DNA of 64,000 bases, from the NCBI RefSeq assembly GCF_000215935.2, contig NZ_AFNU02000010.1, positions 1 through 64,000 of the forward strand, written 5' to 3'. The position numbers and the translations under genes are program-made. This DNA is from Haloplasma contractile SSD-17B (lineage in GTDB: Bacteria; Bacillota_I; Bacilli_A; Haloplasmatales; Haloplasmataceae). Positions 52,864-62,231 of the stretch are shown here, in pieces. Below the pieces are notes generated by a model that worked only from the letters and a program-made list of their open reading frames with translations, did not search any database and was not told where the DNA came from. Position 1 is the stretch's first letter. The number at the start of each line of letters is the position of its first letter.

Positions 52864-53757
52864 TTGAATAAAGTTTGGTCAGAAGAGATACAGGGAATAA
52901 ACACCCTAGATTTAAGTCGAGAATTACGGTTTCGAGATGATCGAAAAGATTTATTTTTAACGCTTCTCGGAATAACTTCCGAGTTGACAGTCGTGGACAT
53001 AGGGTGTGGACCTGGTACCCTAACCAGAAAACTATCAAAATGGTTAGGACCTAATGCGACTATAATAGGTATTGATCGAGACATCAATTTTATAAACTAT
53101 GCTAGGGAGAAGGCAGATAAACATCATGAAAACATAACTTATATAGAGGGTGATGCACTAAACCTCCCACTAAAGGACAACTCAGTAGATGCCTCTGTAT
53201 CTCATACAGTGATTGAACATGTGCCTAATAAAGAGTTTCTATTAGAACAAAAAAGAATATGTCGACCTGGTGGTAGAGTATCTGTTATGTTTGCTAGACC
53301 AGATAAATACATTAGAACAGAATCAGTTGAAACTCCACAACTCACAAAACGCGAAACCGAGCTCATGACTAAACTCTTTTCTCACAATTCTTCTGATGTT
53401 GATAGAAAATATAATATAGGAACGTATTGGCCTGATTCAATCGAACTACCAAAATTGTTTGAAAAACTTGGCTTTAAACAAGTCTTTGTCGATGCAATCG
53501 CCGTTCCCATTGCAATCGATGATTCGCGCCTTATAGAGCATGAAAAAATCGTAATGGTCGAAAATGAAAAACGACAATTGCTCGAAACAATTCATCTTGA
53601 ACTAAATTCGTACAAAACGTTAACAGTAGCTGAAGCAAAAGATTTAAAAAGACTCATAGACGAACGGTTTAATAAGCGAATTAAACAGATTCAAAATGGT
53701 TTCAAATTATGGGACTATACGATCACTCTTACGCAAATCGTTTCTGGTATTGTCTAA
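52864..53757 (+). CDS. SAM-dependent methyltransferase (class I)
   Basis: 297 aa from TTG 52864 (AAGGAGTTGATTTTC upstream; no ATG nearby). Motif I VVDIGCGPGTLTRKLSKWLG, acidic motif II IIGIDRDINFI, and GDALNLPLKDNSVDASVSHTVIEHVPN (motif post I) match UbiE/menaquinone- or sterol-type methyltransferases. The C-terminal 120 residues (KLFEKLGFKQVFVDAIAVPI...) are longer than in the simplest members. Substrate unknown. Own promoter region (TATAAT 52823) and terminator. Confidence 0.88.
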   Translation: MNKVWSEEIQGINTLDLSRELRFRDDRKDLFLTLLGITSELTVVDIGCGPGTLTRKLSKWLGPNATIIGIDRDINFINYAREKADKHHENITYIEGDALNLPLKDNSVDASVSHTVIEHVPNKEFLLEQKRICRPGGRVSVMFARPDKYIRTESVETPQLTKRETELMTKLFSHNSSDVDRKYNIGTYWPDSIELPKLFEKLGFKQVFVDAIAVPIAIDDSRLIEHEKIVMVENEKRQLLETIHLELNSYKTLTVAEAKDLKRLIDERFNKRIKQIQNGFKLWDYTITLTQIVSGIV

Positions 53758-53764
53758 TAAAAGA

Positions 53765-53820
53765 AAAAACTCCCCATAAGGCAACTAAGTTAGTTATAGC
53801 TGCCTTGTGGGGTTTTTTTA
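53765..53820. terminator. Bidirectional terminator
   Basis: AACTCCCCATAAGGCA / TGCCTTGTGGGGTT arms with T-runs. Confidence 0.9.
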
Positions 53821-53848
53821 TTTATTTTATATTAATGATATCAGTGAT

Positions 53849-54490
53849 TTATTTCTTTCCTTCATAAGCTGCTTTAAACTTCTCAATTCCTATATCAGTT
53901 AGCGGATGTTTAAAGCATTTCTTTAAGACATCATACGGTACCGTTGCTATATCAGATCCCGCTAATGCTGCATCTTTAACATGCATTGGGTGACGAATAC
54001 TAGCTGCAATAATTTCAGTTTCAATTCCATGAATAACAAATAAATCTGCAATGTCCTCAATAATTCCCATACCATCGTTTGAAATATCATCGACTCGTCC
54101 TACAAATGGACTAACATACGATGCTCCTGCACGTGCTGCTATAAGTGCTTGAGACGCGGAGAAAATAAGTGTGACATTTGTCTTAATACCATCTTTGCTT
54201 AATTGATTAACGACTTTCATTCCATCCTCAGTCATTGGAATTTTTACTACGATATTCGGATGAACTGATGCAATTTCTCTACCTTCTTTTAGCATGTTTT
54301 CATAATCAAGACTATTTACTTCACCACTTATTGGTCCATCAACTAATGATGCAATTTCTTCAATTACATCTTTAACTTGCTTCCCCTCTTTAGCTACTAG
54401 TGATGGGTTTGTTGTTACACCACTTATAATTCCCATTTGATAGATTTCTCTTATTTCTTCAATATTAGCAGTATCAATAAAAAATTTCAT
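53849..54490 (-). CDS. tal: Fructose-6-phosphate aldolase/transaldolase (Fsa/TalC)
   Basis: 213 aa, the short transaldolase subfamily. [29 protein letters not shown], and [13 protein letters not shown] with the Schiff-base Lys83, then [30 protein letters not shown], are all canonical. Acts in the non-oxidative pentose phosphate pathway; aldolase versus transaldolase activity cannot be told from length alone. AAAGGAGGAAACGAT site. Single gene. Confidence 0.95.
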   Translation of the reverse strand: MKFFIDTANIEEIREIYQMGIISGVTTNPSLVAKEGKQVKDVIEEIASLVDGPISGEVNSLDYENMLKEGREIASVHPNIVVKIPMTEDGMKVVNQLSKDGIKTNVTLIFSASQALIAARAGASYVSPFVGRVDDISNDGMGIIEDIADLFVIHGIETEIIAASIRHPMHVKDAALAGSDIATVPYDVLKKCFKHPLTDIGIEKFKAAYEGKK

Positions 54491-54721
54491 ATCGTTTCCT
54501 CCTTTTAAATTACCTTCTTATATTTTTTGTTATTTTAAAGAATTTATGTGATTTTAATACTATTCCCTTCAAAATAATACCTTTATAGTTTATGTAACTA
54601 TCATGAGGTGGTTAAAATAGGACTATAAATCAAAGCGCCATCTGTATTTTGAGGGATGTCAATTATATCATGTCACCATCATTTGGTAAATAGTTTTGCT
54701 GATTGTGCTACTATAATGGAA

Positions 54722-54760
54722 CAAAGGTCAACTGTTAAACGTTATAACAGTTGACCTTCA
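54722..54760 (-). terminator. Terminator of the peroxiredoxin gene
   Basis: AAGGTCAACTGTTA / TAACAGTTGACCTT. Confidence 0.85.
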
Positions 54761-54779
54761 TGTGTTTTAGTTCATTCAA

Positions 54780-55382
54780 TTATTCGCTGTCTGTAGATAA
54801 GAATTCGTTTCCAGGATTCCATCCACAAGGTACTAATTTACCTTCTGCTTCATTTTGGAATACTTCTAATGTACGTAATACTTCATCAACATTACGTCCA
54901 CCTTCACCATGGTTAATAGAAGCATGCTTTAATATACCGTTTGGTGCAATAATAAATGTACCACGCCAAGCTACTCCTTTATCTTCATCATAAACTCCAT
55001 ATGCTTCTGATACAACATGATTGTTATCTGATGCATGTGGATGATCTAGACGTCCTAAGTCATGTGTTTGCCATGCTAAGTGTGAGTGTGCACTGTCTGT
55101 AGATACTGCAATCAATTCTGCACCTTTTTCCTTAAACTCTTTGTATAATTCATTGAAACGTCTAATTTCTGTAGGGCACACGAATGTAAAGTCTAATGGA
55201 TAGAAATATAAAATAATCCATTTACCTTCCTCGATGTATTCACCCATATCTACTGTGCCAAAACGATCTAAACCGTGACCCTCTGGCATTACAGCTTCCA
55301 TTTCAAATAACGGCGCAGGTCTTCCTACTTTTGCTTCTGTCACATATAATTCATTATCCATTATTTCATCATAAGTTTCCAT
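54780..55382 (-). CDS. 2-Cys peroxiredoxin (AhpC/Prx1 type)
   Basis: 200 aa. Peroxidatic Cys69 in FYPLDFTFVCPTE, Arg in WRGTFIIAPNG, and resolving Cys186 in LVPCGWNPG give a typical 2-Cys enzyme. It reduces H2O2, organic peroxides and peroxynitrite with thioredoxin or AhpF. Neither ahpF nor a reductase lies beside it. A PerR-like inverted repeat is present in its promoter (55437-55465). AAGGAGGAATTTCAT site. Confidence 0.94.
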   Translation of the reverse strand: METYDEIMDNELYVTEAKVGRPAPLFEMEAVMPEGHGLDRFGTVDMGEYIEEGKWIILYFYPLDFTFVCPTEIRRFNELYKEFKEKGAELIAVSTDSAHSHLAWQTHDLGRLDHPHASDNNHVVSEAYGVYDEDKGVAWRGTFIIAPNGILKHASINHGEGGRNVDEVLRTLEVFQNEAEGKLVPCGWNPGNEFLSTDSE

Positions 55383-55417
55383 TATGAAATTCCTCCTTAA
55401 ATTTTTATTACATTTAA

Positions 55418-55465
55418 ATTATACATTGAAAACCCATTATTATACAAATCATTTGCTTATAATAA
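55418..55465 (-). promoter_or_regulatory. Peroxiredoxin promoter with inverted repeat
   Basis: TTGTAT (55442-55447), 18 bp, TATAAT (55418-55423). An 8-bp inverted repeat TTATTATA / TATAATAA (55437-55444, 55458-55465) overlaps the -35. Its right part TTATAATAATTGGAA matches the PerR consensus TTATAATNATTATAA with two changes. Confidence 0.4.
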
Positions 55466-55640
55466 TTGGAAATTAAAATATACAAAATAATGTATTATCT
55501 AAACTCTAATTTTATTATTCGTTTAATTCTTATATAACATTCATCATATAGGACATTTGTCCTGTTTTTTCTATTAAAGTTTTAAATCATACAACTCTAT
55601 ACAATTGTGAATTGTTTTGCTATGTATTTTTAATACAATT

Positions 55641-55692
55641 TAAAAAACGCTCTGTTTTTTTAGAAACAAAAAAATTTAACAGAACGTTTTAT
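55641..55692 (-). terminator. Terminator of the DapL-like gene
   Basis: AAACGCTCTGTT / AACAGAACGTTT arms with T-run. Confidence 0.7.
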
Positions 55693-55704
55693 TTTCTATT
55701 AGTA

Positions 55705-56853
55705 TCATAAGTGATTACCCAATTCGTTAACTCGATGGATTAAATAAAAATGGAATAACCGTAATGATTTTTGTATAATAATTTCGTTTGATAGTAATGT
55801 TGGATTTTCTAGTAGTGGGTATTTAGACTTTATTCCAATCGTAATTAGCAATCCATTAAACTTATTTGTATAAAATCCAAAGTCATTTCCATATAAGTAA
55901 GGTGCTTTAGTAACCAATTGATACTCCATCTTTCTACTATAATAGGTATTCAACGTATGAGCTAGCTCCTCATGATTATACACCCTTGGATAATATAACC
56001 CATATGAAATATGAATCTTGCTATTGTATGCATTCATAAGTTTTTCTATTACAGTTTCTATTTTCACCTTCAGTGTCTTTATGACTTCTGAATCAAACGC
56101 TCGAATCGTTCCTTCTAAAATAACCATCTTAGTACTGTGTTCTTCAAGTAATGTAGATTGAATGTTACAAAATGATAACACCACATCGTTTTCTCTTGTA
56201 ATTTCTTTAAGTAATGATTGTAACTTAACGATTAATTCTGTAGACCGCTTCACAGGTTCAAATTTTAATAGCTCAGGGTGCTTTTTAATAAACGGGTTTT
56301 GTCTAGTCGTAATTTCAATCTTAATCTCCCTACAATACGAGTACCTTACGCCGGGGCTGATTAGTAGTTGGTTTGCATTTAATTCAGGGTCAAATTGAAG
56401 CGAATAAATTTCATCAATCTGGTATTGCTTCATTTGTTTGCTTTTTAGTAATCCATTAATTGAGTCATGATTATTTGACTGAAAAATAAAAAGAAATTGA
56501 TGGTCTAAATTACTTTCAAGGATTTCAGTAATTAACCCGAGTGCAATTGTTAGATGAATATCATACCCAAATGCCTGTCTAACTCCTTTTTTCATAGACT
56601 TATGATTGAGTTCTTCGATTGATTCTTTAGGGAGTGCACTCATATTAGCTCGATATGCAATTAAATGTTCTTTTTTTGTAAATGATGATATATGGACAAT
56701 TACTTCTTTTTTATAACTAGAAATCGTTAAACGTTCCTGATTGAGAGTCTTTAAGTAACTAAGAATTGCGTTCCTTGTATTTTGATCTTTTAAGTCATCG
56801 GTAAGATACGGTATGAATCGACGTCTTATGCGTATGATTTCAATATAATCCAT
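55705..56853 (-). CDS. Degenerate M20 family (DapL-like) protein, metal ligands lost
   Basis: 382 aa, colinear with N-acetyl-diaminopimelate deacetylase (YkuR/DapL): AYRANMSALPKESIE for YRADMDALPIQEE, then VRQAFGYDIHLTIALGLIT for MHACGHDxHMSIALGVLT, FIFQSNNH for FIFQPAEE, YSLQFDP for LALHIAP, VILEGTIRAFDSEV for ARLEGTIRTLSPEA, and LENPTL for LHHAKL. Every metal-binding or catalytic position seems changed (Cys to Phe95, His to Tyr97, Glu-Glu to Asn-Asn/His, His to Gln153, His to Asn). The frame is fully open, so it is a pseudoenzyme or has a new role, not a simple pseudogene. It starts 2 nt after the DapH-like gene. Confidence 0.75.
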   Translation of the reverse strand: MDYIEIIRIRRRFIPYLTDDLKDQNTRNAILSYLKTLNQERLTISSYKKEVIVHISSFTKKEHLIAYRANMSALPKESIEELNHKSMKKGVRQAFGYDIHLTIALGLITEILESNLDHQFLFIFQSNNHDSINGLLKSKQMKQYQIDEIYSLQFDPELNANQLLISPGVRYSYCREIKIEITTRQNPFIKKHPELLKFEPVKRSTELIVKLQSLLKEITRENDVVLSFCNIQSTLLEEHSTKMVILEGTIRAFDSEVIKTLKVKIETVIEKLMNAYNSKIHISYGLYYPRVYNHEELAHTLNTYYSRKMEYQLVTKAPYLYGNDFGFYTNKFNGLLITIGIKSKYPLLENPTLLSNEIIIQKSLRLFHFYLIHRVNELGNHL

Positions 56854-56855
56854 TA

Positions 56856-57548
56856 TTATAAGTGGTCTCCTATCGTTGGATCTACATTCTTTTCAACTCT
56901 TTTAGCAGGTATACCTGCTACCACAAGATGATCAGGAATATCACTTGATACAATACTACCCATTTTAATCGTTACATCATTACCTATCCTGACACCGCTT
57001 AATATAATAACATTCTCTTGTATCGTTACCCGATTTCCAAGTGTTATTGCCTTTTTCTTATCTTTATTAGTTCCTGATAAAATACAGCCCTCACCAATTA
57101 TACATGACTCTCCTATCTGAACATTTGGTCCAATAACGCACTCACCTGCAATTTCAGTATCTTTTTTAATGAATACATTCTCTTTAATAATGGTCTTTTT
57201 ATCAATCGTTATATTATTTTGTGTGATTTGTTTTTGTCTAATATTTATATTATTCGGTGTGGTTTGAGTTTGGTTACAAACTTCAGTTTGCAAATATGTT
57301 TTGCTCTGTTCATCTTTAACATGACTTCGATTGTATTCAACCTTATAATAATCGATCCAATCTATATGTTCTTTTAACCAATTTAAAATGATATCTGAAT
57401 GGCCCGCCATGATGACTCGATTGTTTAGCTTAAATGTCTTCACTTCATCTGGTAAGTGAATCGAATTAAACTCACCCATACATTCCATGTAAATAGGACT
57501 CCTACGGCCTTTGTCTTTAAAATATCGCTCTCGTTCTTCTCTATTCAT
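56856..57548 (-). CDS. DapH-like hexapeptide-repeat acyltransferase (diverged)
   Basis: 230 aa. The N-terminal domain (about 1-80, KDKGRRSPIYMECMGEF and DIILNWLKEHIDWIDYYKVE) resembles tetrahydrodipicolinate N-acetyltransferase DapH, and the C-terminal part (about 105-220) is a left-handed beta-helix with hexapeptide repeats (VIGPNVQIGESCIIGEGCI) ending VVAGIPAKRV. Between them an Asn/Gln/Thr-rich stretch replaces part of the usual coil. Together with the DapL-like neighbour it mirrors the dapH-dapL operon of the acetylated lysine pathway, but both are far from functional consensus. AAGGGGAGG-type site upstream. Confidence 0.7.
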   Translation of the reverse strand: MNREERERYFKDKGRRSPIYMECMGEFNSIHLPDEVKTFKLNNRVIMAGHSDIILNWLKEHIDWIDYYKVEYNRSHVKDEQSKTYLQTEVCNQTQTTPNNINIRQKQITQNNITIDKKTIIKENVFIKKDTEIAGECVIGPNVQIGESCIIGEGCILSGTNKDKKKAITLGNRVTIQENVIILSGVRIGNDVTIKMGSIVSSDIPDHLVVAGIPAKRVEKNVDPTIGDHL

Positions 57549-57909
57549 TTAGTACCTCCCCTACACCTTCACTAAATAGTATTCATTATTGCAATTATTT
57601 ATGATATAAAGGAGCACTTTTTGATGATTCAAATCACCTATGATAGGTTCAATTGTAGTATAAGTGCGTGTATATAAGAAACTTACTAATCCATAATAAC
57701 ACTAAGTATACAGCGATATAATCTGTTGCAAAAATGAAGGTACTATTTGAATAGGAAGACTAGATGAATAATACTGATTTGTTTATTAAGAGCATTCTTT
57801 TTCTTTTAGATTAGATCATGATTATGCTTACCCTTTAGTCGACACTTTCTTTTTTAAACTGTCACAATTATAGACAATAGGATATAGTATAGTAGCAGAT
57901 AAATAAAAA
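57549..57909. other. Upstream region of the DapH-like gene
   Basis: AT-rich, no ORF with a ribosome site and no recognised element. Confidence 0.45.
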
Positions 57910-57940
57910 AACATTGAGGCATGCTATCCCCAATGTTTTA
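57910..57940 (-). terminator. Terminator of the 47-aa gene
   Basis: AAACATTG / CAATGTTT stem; T-run on the minus strand. Confidence 0.7.
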
Positions 57941-57967
57941 GTTCTTCAAATTTAATGTCGATCATTC

Positions 57968-58111
57968 CTAATTATTTACTTTATTTTTATCTTTTAATTT
58001 ATTAAATCTCATCGCTATCAATAATAAAATTCCAATCAGTAAGATAATCCATGAATCTAGATCCACAAACGATAGATCAATTTCAATTTTATTAAAATCT
58101 ATTTTGGGCAT
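57968..58111 (-). CDS. 47-aa single-span membrane protein
   Basis: Product MPKIDFNKIEIDLSFVDLDS continues with WIILLIGILLLIAMRF and a Lys/Asn-rich tail: an amphipathic start, one membrane helix (about 21-35) and a basic C-terminus. GAGGTGATCAA precedes ATG and an intrinsic terminator follows at 57940-57910, so it is a stand-alone small gene. The head resembles the leaders of small membrane proteins seen near sporulation and stress genes; function not known. Confidence 0.65.
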   Translation of the reverse strand: MPKIDFNKIEIDLSFVDLDSWIILLIGILLLIAMRFNKLKDKNKVNN

Positions 58112-58296
58112 TTGATCACCTCAATTTTATTAATCACATTTATTTCTTCTTGTGGTACATTCTTTATTCTTTATTTTTATAAATTGTGTCAATGGAACCT
58201 AATGCTATCTATAAGGTGCACTAATTTCTCTTGTTTCATAGCTGTTGTGTTTGTGTCTATTACTCTTATACAATGCTCTTATACAATGCATGATTG

Positions 58297-59163
58297 TTAT
58301 GGTTGAATCAATTTGACTGTCTTTTTAATAGTTTCCACAGTAATTGATTCATTTATCTTTACTGTTTCTCCATCGATTCCCATCATTACTTCCTCTTGAG
58401 GGACAATCGTGTAGTGATCATTTTGTTTAAACGAAACGTATTGTTTAAAATGAACATGCTTGCCTGAAAAAATAGTAGGAAAAATGAACAACAGTTTGAA
58501 TTTAGAGACTCCCTTAATTACACATAGCTCAAAAAGTCCGTCATCTAGCTTTGCATAAGGACTAATTTTCATCCCACCACCGTAGTACGTACCATTATGA
58601 ATAGTGGTTAGGATTAATTCCTCCTCATGATTATTAATGCTAAGTCGTGTCGGTTTATATTTAAATAGAGTCTTGAATAAACCAACTACATAAGCTGAAC
58701 CTCCCGGCATAAACCGTTTATACTTTTCTGAATTATGACTTATTTCAGCATCGAGCCCAAAACTAATATAATTTAAAAAGTATTGATCATTGGCTTTTCC
58801 GACATCAATGTAATCACTGTGATTTTTTTTAATCATATTAAAAACTTCTTTGGTTTTATTAGGAATTTTGAGTAAGCGAGCGAAGTCATTCCCTGTTCCA
58901 AACGGTATGATGCCAAACAATACATCAAGCCCTATGATTGCATTTAATACTTCAGAAGCAGTTCCATCCCCTCCTACCGCAAATACATGGGTGATTGATT
59001 CAGTCAAAATCAACGTTCTCAACTTAGAAGCATAATGGGTCGGTTTCGTTTGAAAGGTCATATAATCAAACCCATCTTGGTCTAAATATCGTTTTAATTT
59101 TTCCATTTTTAGTAATGCTTTCCCTTTTCCGGAAGCAGGATTTACAGCGAATAAATATCTCAT
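58297..59163 (-). CDS. Diacylglycerol kinase family lipid kinase (DagK/YegS)
   Basis: 288 aa. NPASGKGKALLKM, VFAVGGDGTASEVLNAI (nucleotide loop GGDGT), and GIIPFGTGNDFAR are diagnostic of the DagK catalytic domain; YYGGGMKISPYAKLDDG and IDGE near the end complete it. It phosphorylates diacylglycerol or a related lipid at the membrane in phospholipid recycling. AAGGGATTGCC site. Whether it is DgkB or a YegS/BmrU-type kinase cannot be told. Confidence 0.92.
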   Translation of the reverse strand: MRYLFAVNPASGKGKALLKMEKLKRYLDQDGFDYMTFQTKPTHYASKLRTLILTESITHVFAVGGDGTASEVLNAIIGLDVLFGIIPFGTGNDFARLLKIPNKTKEVFNMIKKNHSDYIDVGKANDQYFLNYISFGLDAEISHNSEKYKRFMPGGSAYVVGLFKTLFKYKPTRLSINNHEEELILTTIHNGTYYGGGMKISPYAKLDDGLFELCVIKGVSKFKLLFIFPTIFSGKHVHFKQYVSFKQNDHYTIVPQEEVMMGIDGETVKINESITVETIKKTVKLIQP

Positions 59164-59298
59164 TGTCAGGCAATCCCTTCATTATTGGAACTTTAAAATA
59201 GTATTTTCTAATGAACTTTTTACTTTGATCTCATTATATTCATTTTACTTTGTTTATTACCGATGTAAAAATGGTCATATTGAATTATTTATTGAACA

Positions 59299-60678
59299 TC
59301 ATTTAAAAAAGCGCCTTAACCATTTGATTTTTGATTTATACGGAGGATAACGAAAGCTTATATCAAGATAGTTAGCTTTTTTTAGTATGCTTTTTTCATG
59401 AGAGAAGGCATCGATACTAGTCTCTCCATGATAAGCACCAAGTCCACTACTCCCTACACCACCAAACGGTAAATTTGGGTTTGCTAAATGCATTAGCGTA
59501 TCATTCACACATCCTCCGCCAAATGAAACTTCTCTAAGAATTCGTTTTTCTGTCTTCTTATCATTTGTAAAAAGATAGAGTGCTAAAGGCTTAGGTAATG
59601 ATTGAATATTACGAATTGCTACATTTAAATCACTGTATGAAAGTATTGGTAACAATGGACCAAAGATTTCATCTTTCATGATTTCATGTTCAAACGTTAC
59701 ATCATCTATAATAGTTGGTTCAATATAGCGAATATCAGAATCCGTCATACCTCCTGATACAATCTTACCACCTGAGTTTAATAACTTAGTTAGTCGATTA
59801 TACTGTTTATCATTGATTATTCTACCATAATCTTCACTCTTATAAGCATCTTCGCCATAAGAGTCACGTATTGCATTTTGTAGTTCTGTTATCAACTGTG
59901 ATTTTACCCGTTCATGCACGAGTATATAATCGGGGGCAACGCAAGTCTGACCTGTATTTAAAAATTTTCCAAATGCAATGCGTTTAGCAGCCAATTTTAA
60001 GTCGACTGTATCATCTACTATAACAGGGCTTTTTCCTCCTAGCTCCAGTGTGACTGGAATTAATTGTTCAGCTGCCTGTTTCATGACTATTTTTCCAACC
60101 GGTACGCTTCCTGTGAAAAAGATATGATCAAACTGCTCTTTTAAAAGTGTCTGACTGACTTCTACACCTCCGGTCATTGCTGATATATAGGAAGAATCAA
60201 ATGTTTTCTCGATCAACTTGATCACACTACTCGAGGTATGAACCGCATATTCCGATGTTTTTAGTACAGCACAATTCCCCGATGCAATAGCGCCTATTAA
60301 TGGGGCAAGGACCAATTGAAATGGGTAATTCCACGGTGCAATGATTAACGAAACACCATAGGGTTCCTTTATAATATAACTTTTGGCCGGGAAGCTTGTA
60401 ATTGGTGTCTTTACTTTTTTGGGTTTAATCCATTTCTTTAATTTTTTAATCGTTATGTCTATCTCCTCATAAAGAAATGCAATTTCAGTAATAAAGGCTT
60501 CAAACGGTGACTTATTTAAATCTTTTTTAAGTGCGGTTAAAATCTCATCCTCATTCTGTTTAATCGCGTTTTTTAAATTCTTTAACTGTTTTATTCTAAA
60601 ATTTAATTCATGTGTTTCACCAGTTCTAAAGAATTGTTTTTGATTTTTGACTAGCGTCTTTATTTCATTCGTTTCCAT
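59299..60678 (-). CDS. Aldehyde dehydrogenase (class 3 type)
   Basis: 459 aa, length typical of the short ALDH3/YwdH group. NAD-site PWNYPFQL, FTGSVPVGK, general base Glu212 in LELGGKSP, and catalytic Cys246 in NTGQTCVAPD; the C-terminal PFGGVGSSGLGAYHG motif is present. The last 15 residues are basic and aromatic (RYPPYKSKIKWLRRFFK), which may aid membrane binding. Oxidises medium- to long-chain aldehydes. AAGGAGAGCAGTGT site. Confidence 0.93.
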   Translation of the reverse strand: METNEIKTLVKNQKQFFRTGETHELNFRIKQLKNLKNAIKQNEDEILTALKKDLNKSPFEAFITEIAFLYEEIDITIKKLKKWIKPKKVKTPITSFPAKSYIIKEPYGVSLIIAPWNYPFQLVLAPLIGAIASGNCAVLKTSEYAVHTSSSVIKLIEKTFDSSYISAMTGGVEVSQTLLKEQFDHIFFTGSVPVGKIVMKQAAEQLIPVTLELGGKSPVIVDDTVDLKLAAKRIAFGKFLNTGQTCVAPDYILVHERVKSQLITELQNAIRDSYGEDAYKSEDYGRIINDKQYNRLTKLLNSGGKIVSGGMTDSDIRYIEPTIIDDVTFEHEIMKDEIFGPLLPILSYSDLNVAIRNIQSLPKPLALYLFTNDKKTEKRILREVSFGGGCVNDTLMHLANPNLPFGGVGSSGLGAYHGETSIDAFSHEKSILKKANYLDISFRYPPYKSKIKWLRRFFK

Positions 60679-60855
60679 ACACTGCTCTCCTTTTATGTAT
60701 ACTGTTATTTTACCACAATCATATATTAAGTAGGCGGATCCACAAGGTTACCTTAAAATATAGTCAAATTCACTAAGATAATTGGGTATTTGAATTTATC
60801 AACACTATACCTATATCATACTATAAACTGAAACTATAAAGCAAGGAGGTATTGT

Positions 60856-61119
60856 ATGAGCTATTTACCTTTAATGAATAGACCCTTATTAAGACCTGTT
60901 AATAATGGGGTTCGATATGTATCACATGAAGACGAAGAACGATATGGATTATTACCATTTTTAGCCGGTGTTGCGATTACTGCACCGTTTTGGTTTAGAA
61001 GACCTTGTTGCCCACCTTTTTATAACTACTCTTACTATAATTATGGCTATGGACCTAGACCTTACGCTAATCCGGGTTATGGTTACGGTTACGGAGGATA
61101 TGGCGGATACGGCTTTTAA
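60856..61119 (+). CDS. Gly/Tyr-rich coat-like protein 1 (87 aa)
   Basis: First of four clustered low-complexity genes. N-terminus SYLPLMNRPLLRP, a short hydrophobic segment LLPFLAGVAITAPFWF, a CC pair, then a Gly/Tyr tail (YGYGYGGYGGYGF). Shares ERYGLLPFLAGVA with (Q)RFGGILPLVGGLAAG of the next gene. Composition and size resemble spore-coat proteins or surface glycine-rich peptides. AAGGAGG site; a CATACTATA (60817) upstream fits the sigma-K -10 consensus, but no matching -35. Confidence 0.65.
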   Translation: MSYLPLMNRPLLRPVNNGVRYVSHEDEERYGLLPFLAGVAITAPFWFRRPCCPPFYNYSYYNYGYGPRPYANPGYGYGYGGYGGYGF

Positions 61120-61197
61120 GAGTAAGATCACTCAGTTGTAAGAACTGTTACATAAATACTTAATTTAAAATTTTTATAAACCATTAGGAGGTTAATT

Positions 61198-61542
61198 ATG
61201 AGAAACGTTAGAAATTTAAATCCCATCAGACACAATGATTTCTTTCCAAATCAGCAATTCAATCCGAATCATCAAGAGGATCAGCGCTTCGGTGGAATCT
61301 TACCATTAGTAGGAGGTTTAGCTGCTGGTGCCATAGGAGAATCATTCTTCGATGATGACTATTATGACGGTGGCTATTACGGACGCCCTGGTTACGGGTA
61401 TTATGGCTATGGTAGGAGACCTTACTATGGACGCCCTGGTTATGGATACGGTAGACCATACTACAAGAGACCTAGACGTCGTCGTTATTATGGATATTAT
61501 AACTCTCCATACTATTATAACGATGAACCGTTTATTCGCTAA
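61198..61542 (+). CDS. Gly/Tyr/Arg-rich coat-like protein 2 (114 aa)
   Basis: Polar N-terminus, a Gly/Ala stretch (ILPLVGGLAAGAIG), acidic FDDDYYDGGYY, then repeats of GRPGYGY and a basic RRRRYYGYYNSPYYYN end. The C-terminal motif GYYNSPY recurs in gene 4 (62232). AGGAGGTTAATT site. Its terminator is at 61558. Confidence 0.65.
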   Translation: MRNVRNLNPIRHNDFFPNQQFNPNHQEDQRFGGILPLVGGLAAGAIGESFFDDDYYDGGYYGRPGYGYYGYGRRPYYGRPGYGYGRPYYKRPRRRRYYGYYNSPYYYNDEPFIR

Positions 61543-61557
61543 CTAGAAATAGTTAAG

Positions 61558-61599
61558 ATTGTCACATCTTTCAGACAAGGGAAGATGTGACTTTTTCTT
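61558..61599 (+). terminator. Terminator
   Basis: GTCACATCTT / AAGATGTGAC with T-run. Confidence 0.8.
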
Positions 61600-61932
61600 T
61601 ATGCTATGTATTAGGTCTGTATCTATAGGACTATTCAAAATGAATGTTATCGAATAGATTTCTTTATTTTGAAATTTTAAATATAATAATATTATTTTAC
61701 TCACTTATAATAAACTTTAATCTATAACAAGAATTGTGATTCAGTCTTGAACGGATTAATAACAACATAATGCGTTACTATTTATGCTTATTCTCAAAAT
61801 TAAACGAAGCCTAATTAATGAGTCATTAACTTATATTATATTAAATAAAAACCTAATAATGTAGGTTAATTCCCTATGTGAAGTGTCATATTTCACATAT
61901 GATAAAGTGACTATTTTTTTAGGAGGTTTGTC
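61600..61932. other. Control region of coat-like genes 3 and 4
   Basis: An inverted repeat TATGTGAA / TTCACATA (61875-61898) lies just upstream of a CATATGATA (61896-61904), the same -10-like sequence as before the YjcZ-like gene. Otherwise AT-rich and empty. Confidence 0.4.
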
Positions 61933-62184
61933 ATGGAGTATATAAACTATTTGCCAATGGTGAAAAGAGATTACAGAAGTGAGGACCATAATCAGGAATA
62001 TACTGAACTAAATGATGATCGTATTATTGATTTTAGTATGCTTGGTGGGTTCCCCGGACATGGACGAGGAAGATGGCATGGACGTTATCCTTATCACAGA
62101 TATTGGTATCCTTACTTTTATCCATTCTATCCATATCCTTATCCATATCCATACCCATATCCATGGTATGGTCCTTGGTACTAG
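61933..62184 (+). CDS. Tyr/Pro-rich coat-like protein 3 (83 aa)
   Basis: Acidic N-terminus (MEYINYLPMVKRDYRSEDHN) and a striking C-terminus of alternating Tyr-Pro with Trp (YPYPYPYPYPWYGPWY), reached through GRGRWHGRYPYHRYW. The tandem YP codons (tatccatatcc) are an in-gene microrepeat. AGGAGGTTTGTC site. Followed after 47 nt by gene 4. Confidence 0.6.
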   Translation: MEYINYLPMVKRDYRSEDHNQEYTELNDDRIIDFSMLGGFPGHGRGRWHGRYPYHRYWYPYFYPFYPYPYPYPYPYPWYGPWY

Positions 62185-62231
62185 TAAAATTGTTCTGGAA
62201 TAAGTAAAATCTATATGAGAGGAGGAAAAAA

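Noticed and set aside
58112-58306. 64-codon plus-strand ORF with hydrophobic product
   Set aside because: It begins inside the ribosome site of the well-supported 47-aa gene on the other strand, has no ribosome site itself, and overlaps the 3' end of the lipid kinase gene.
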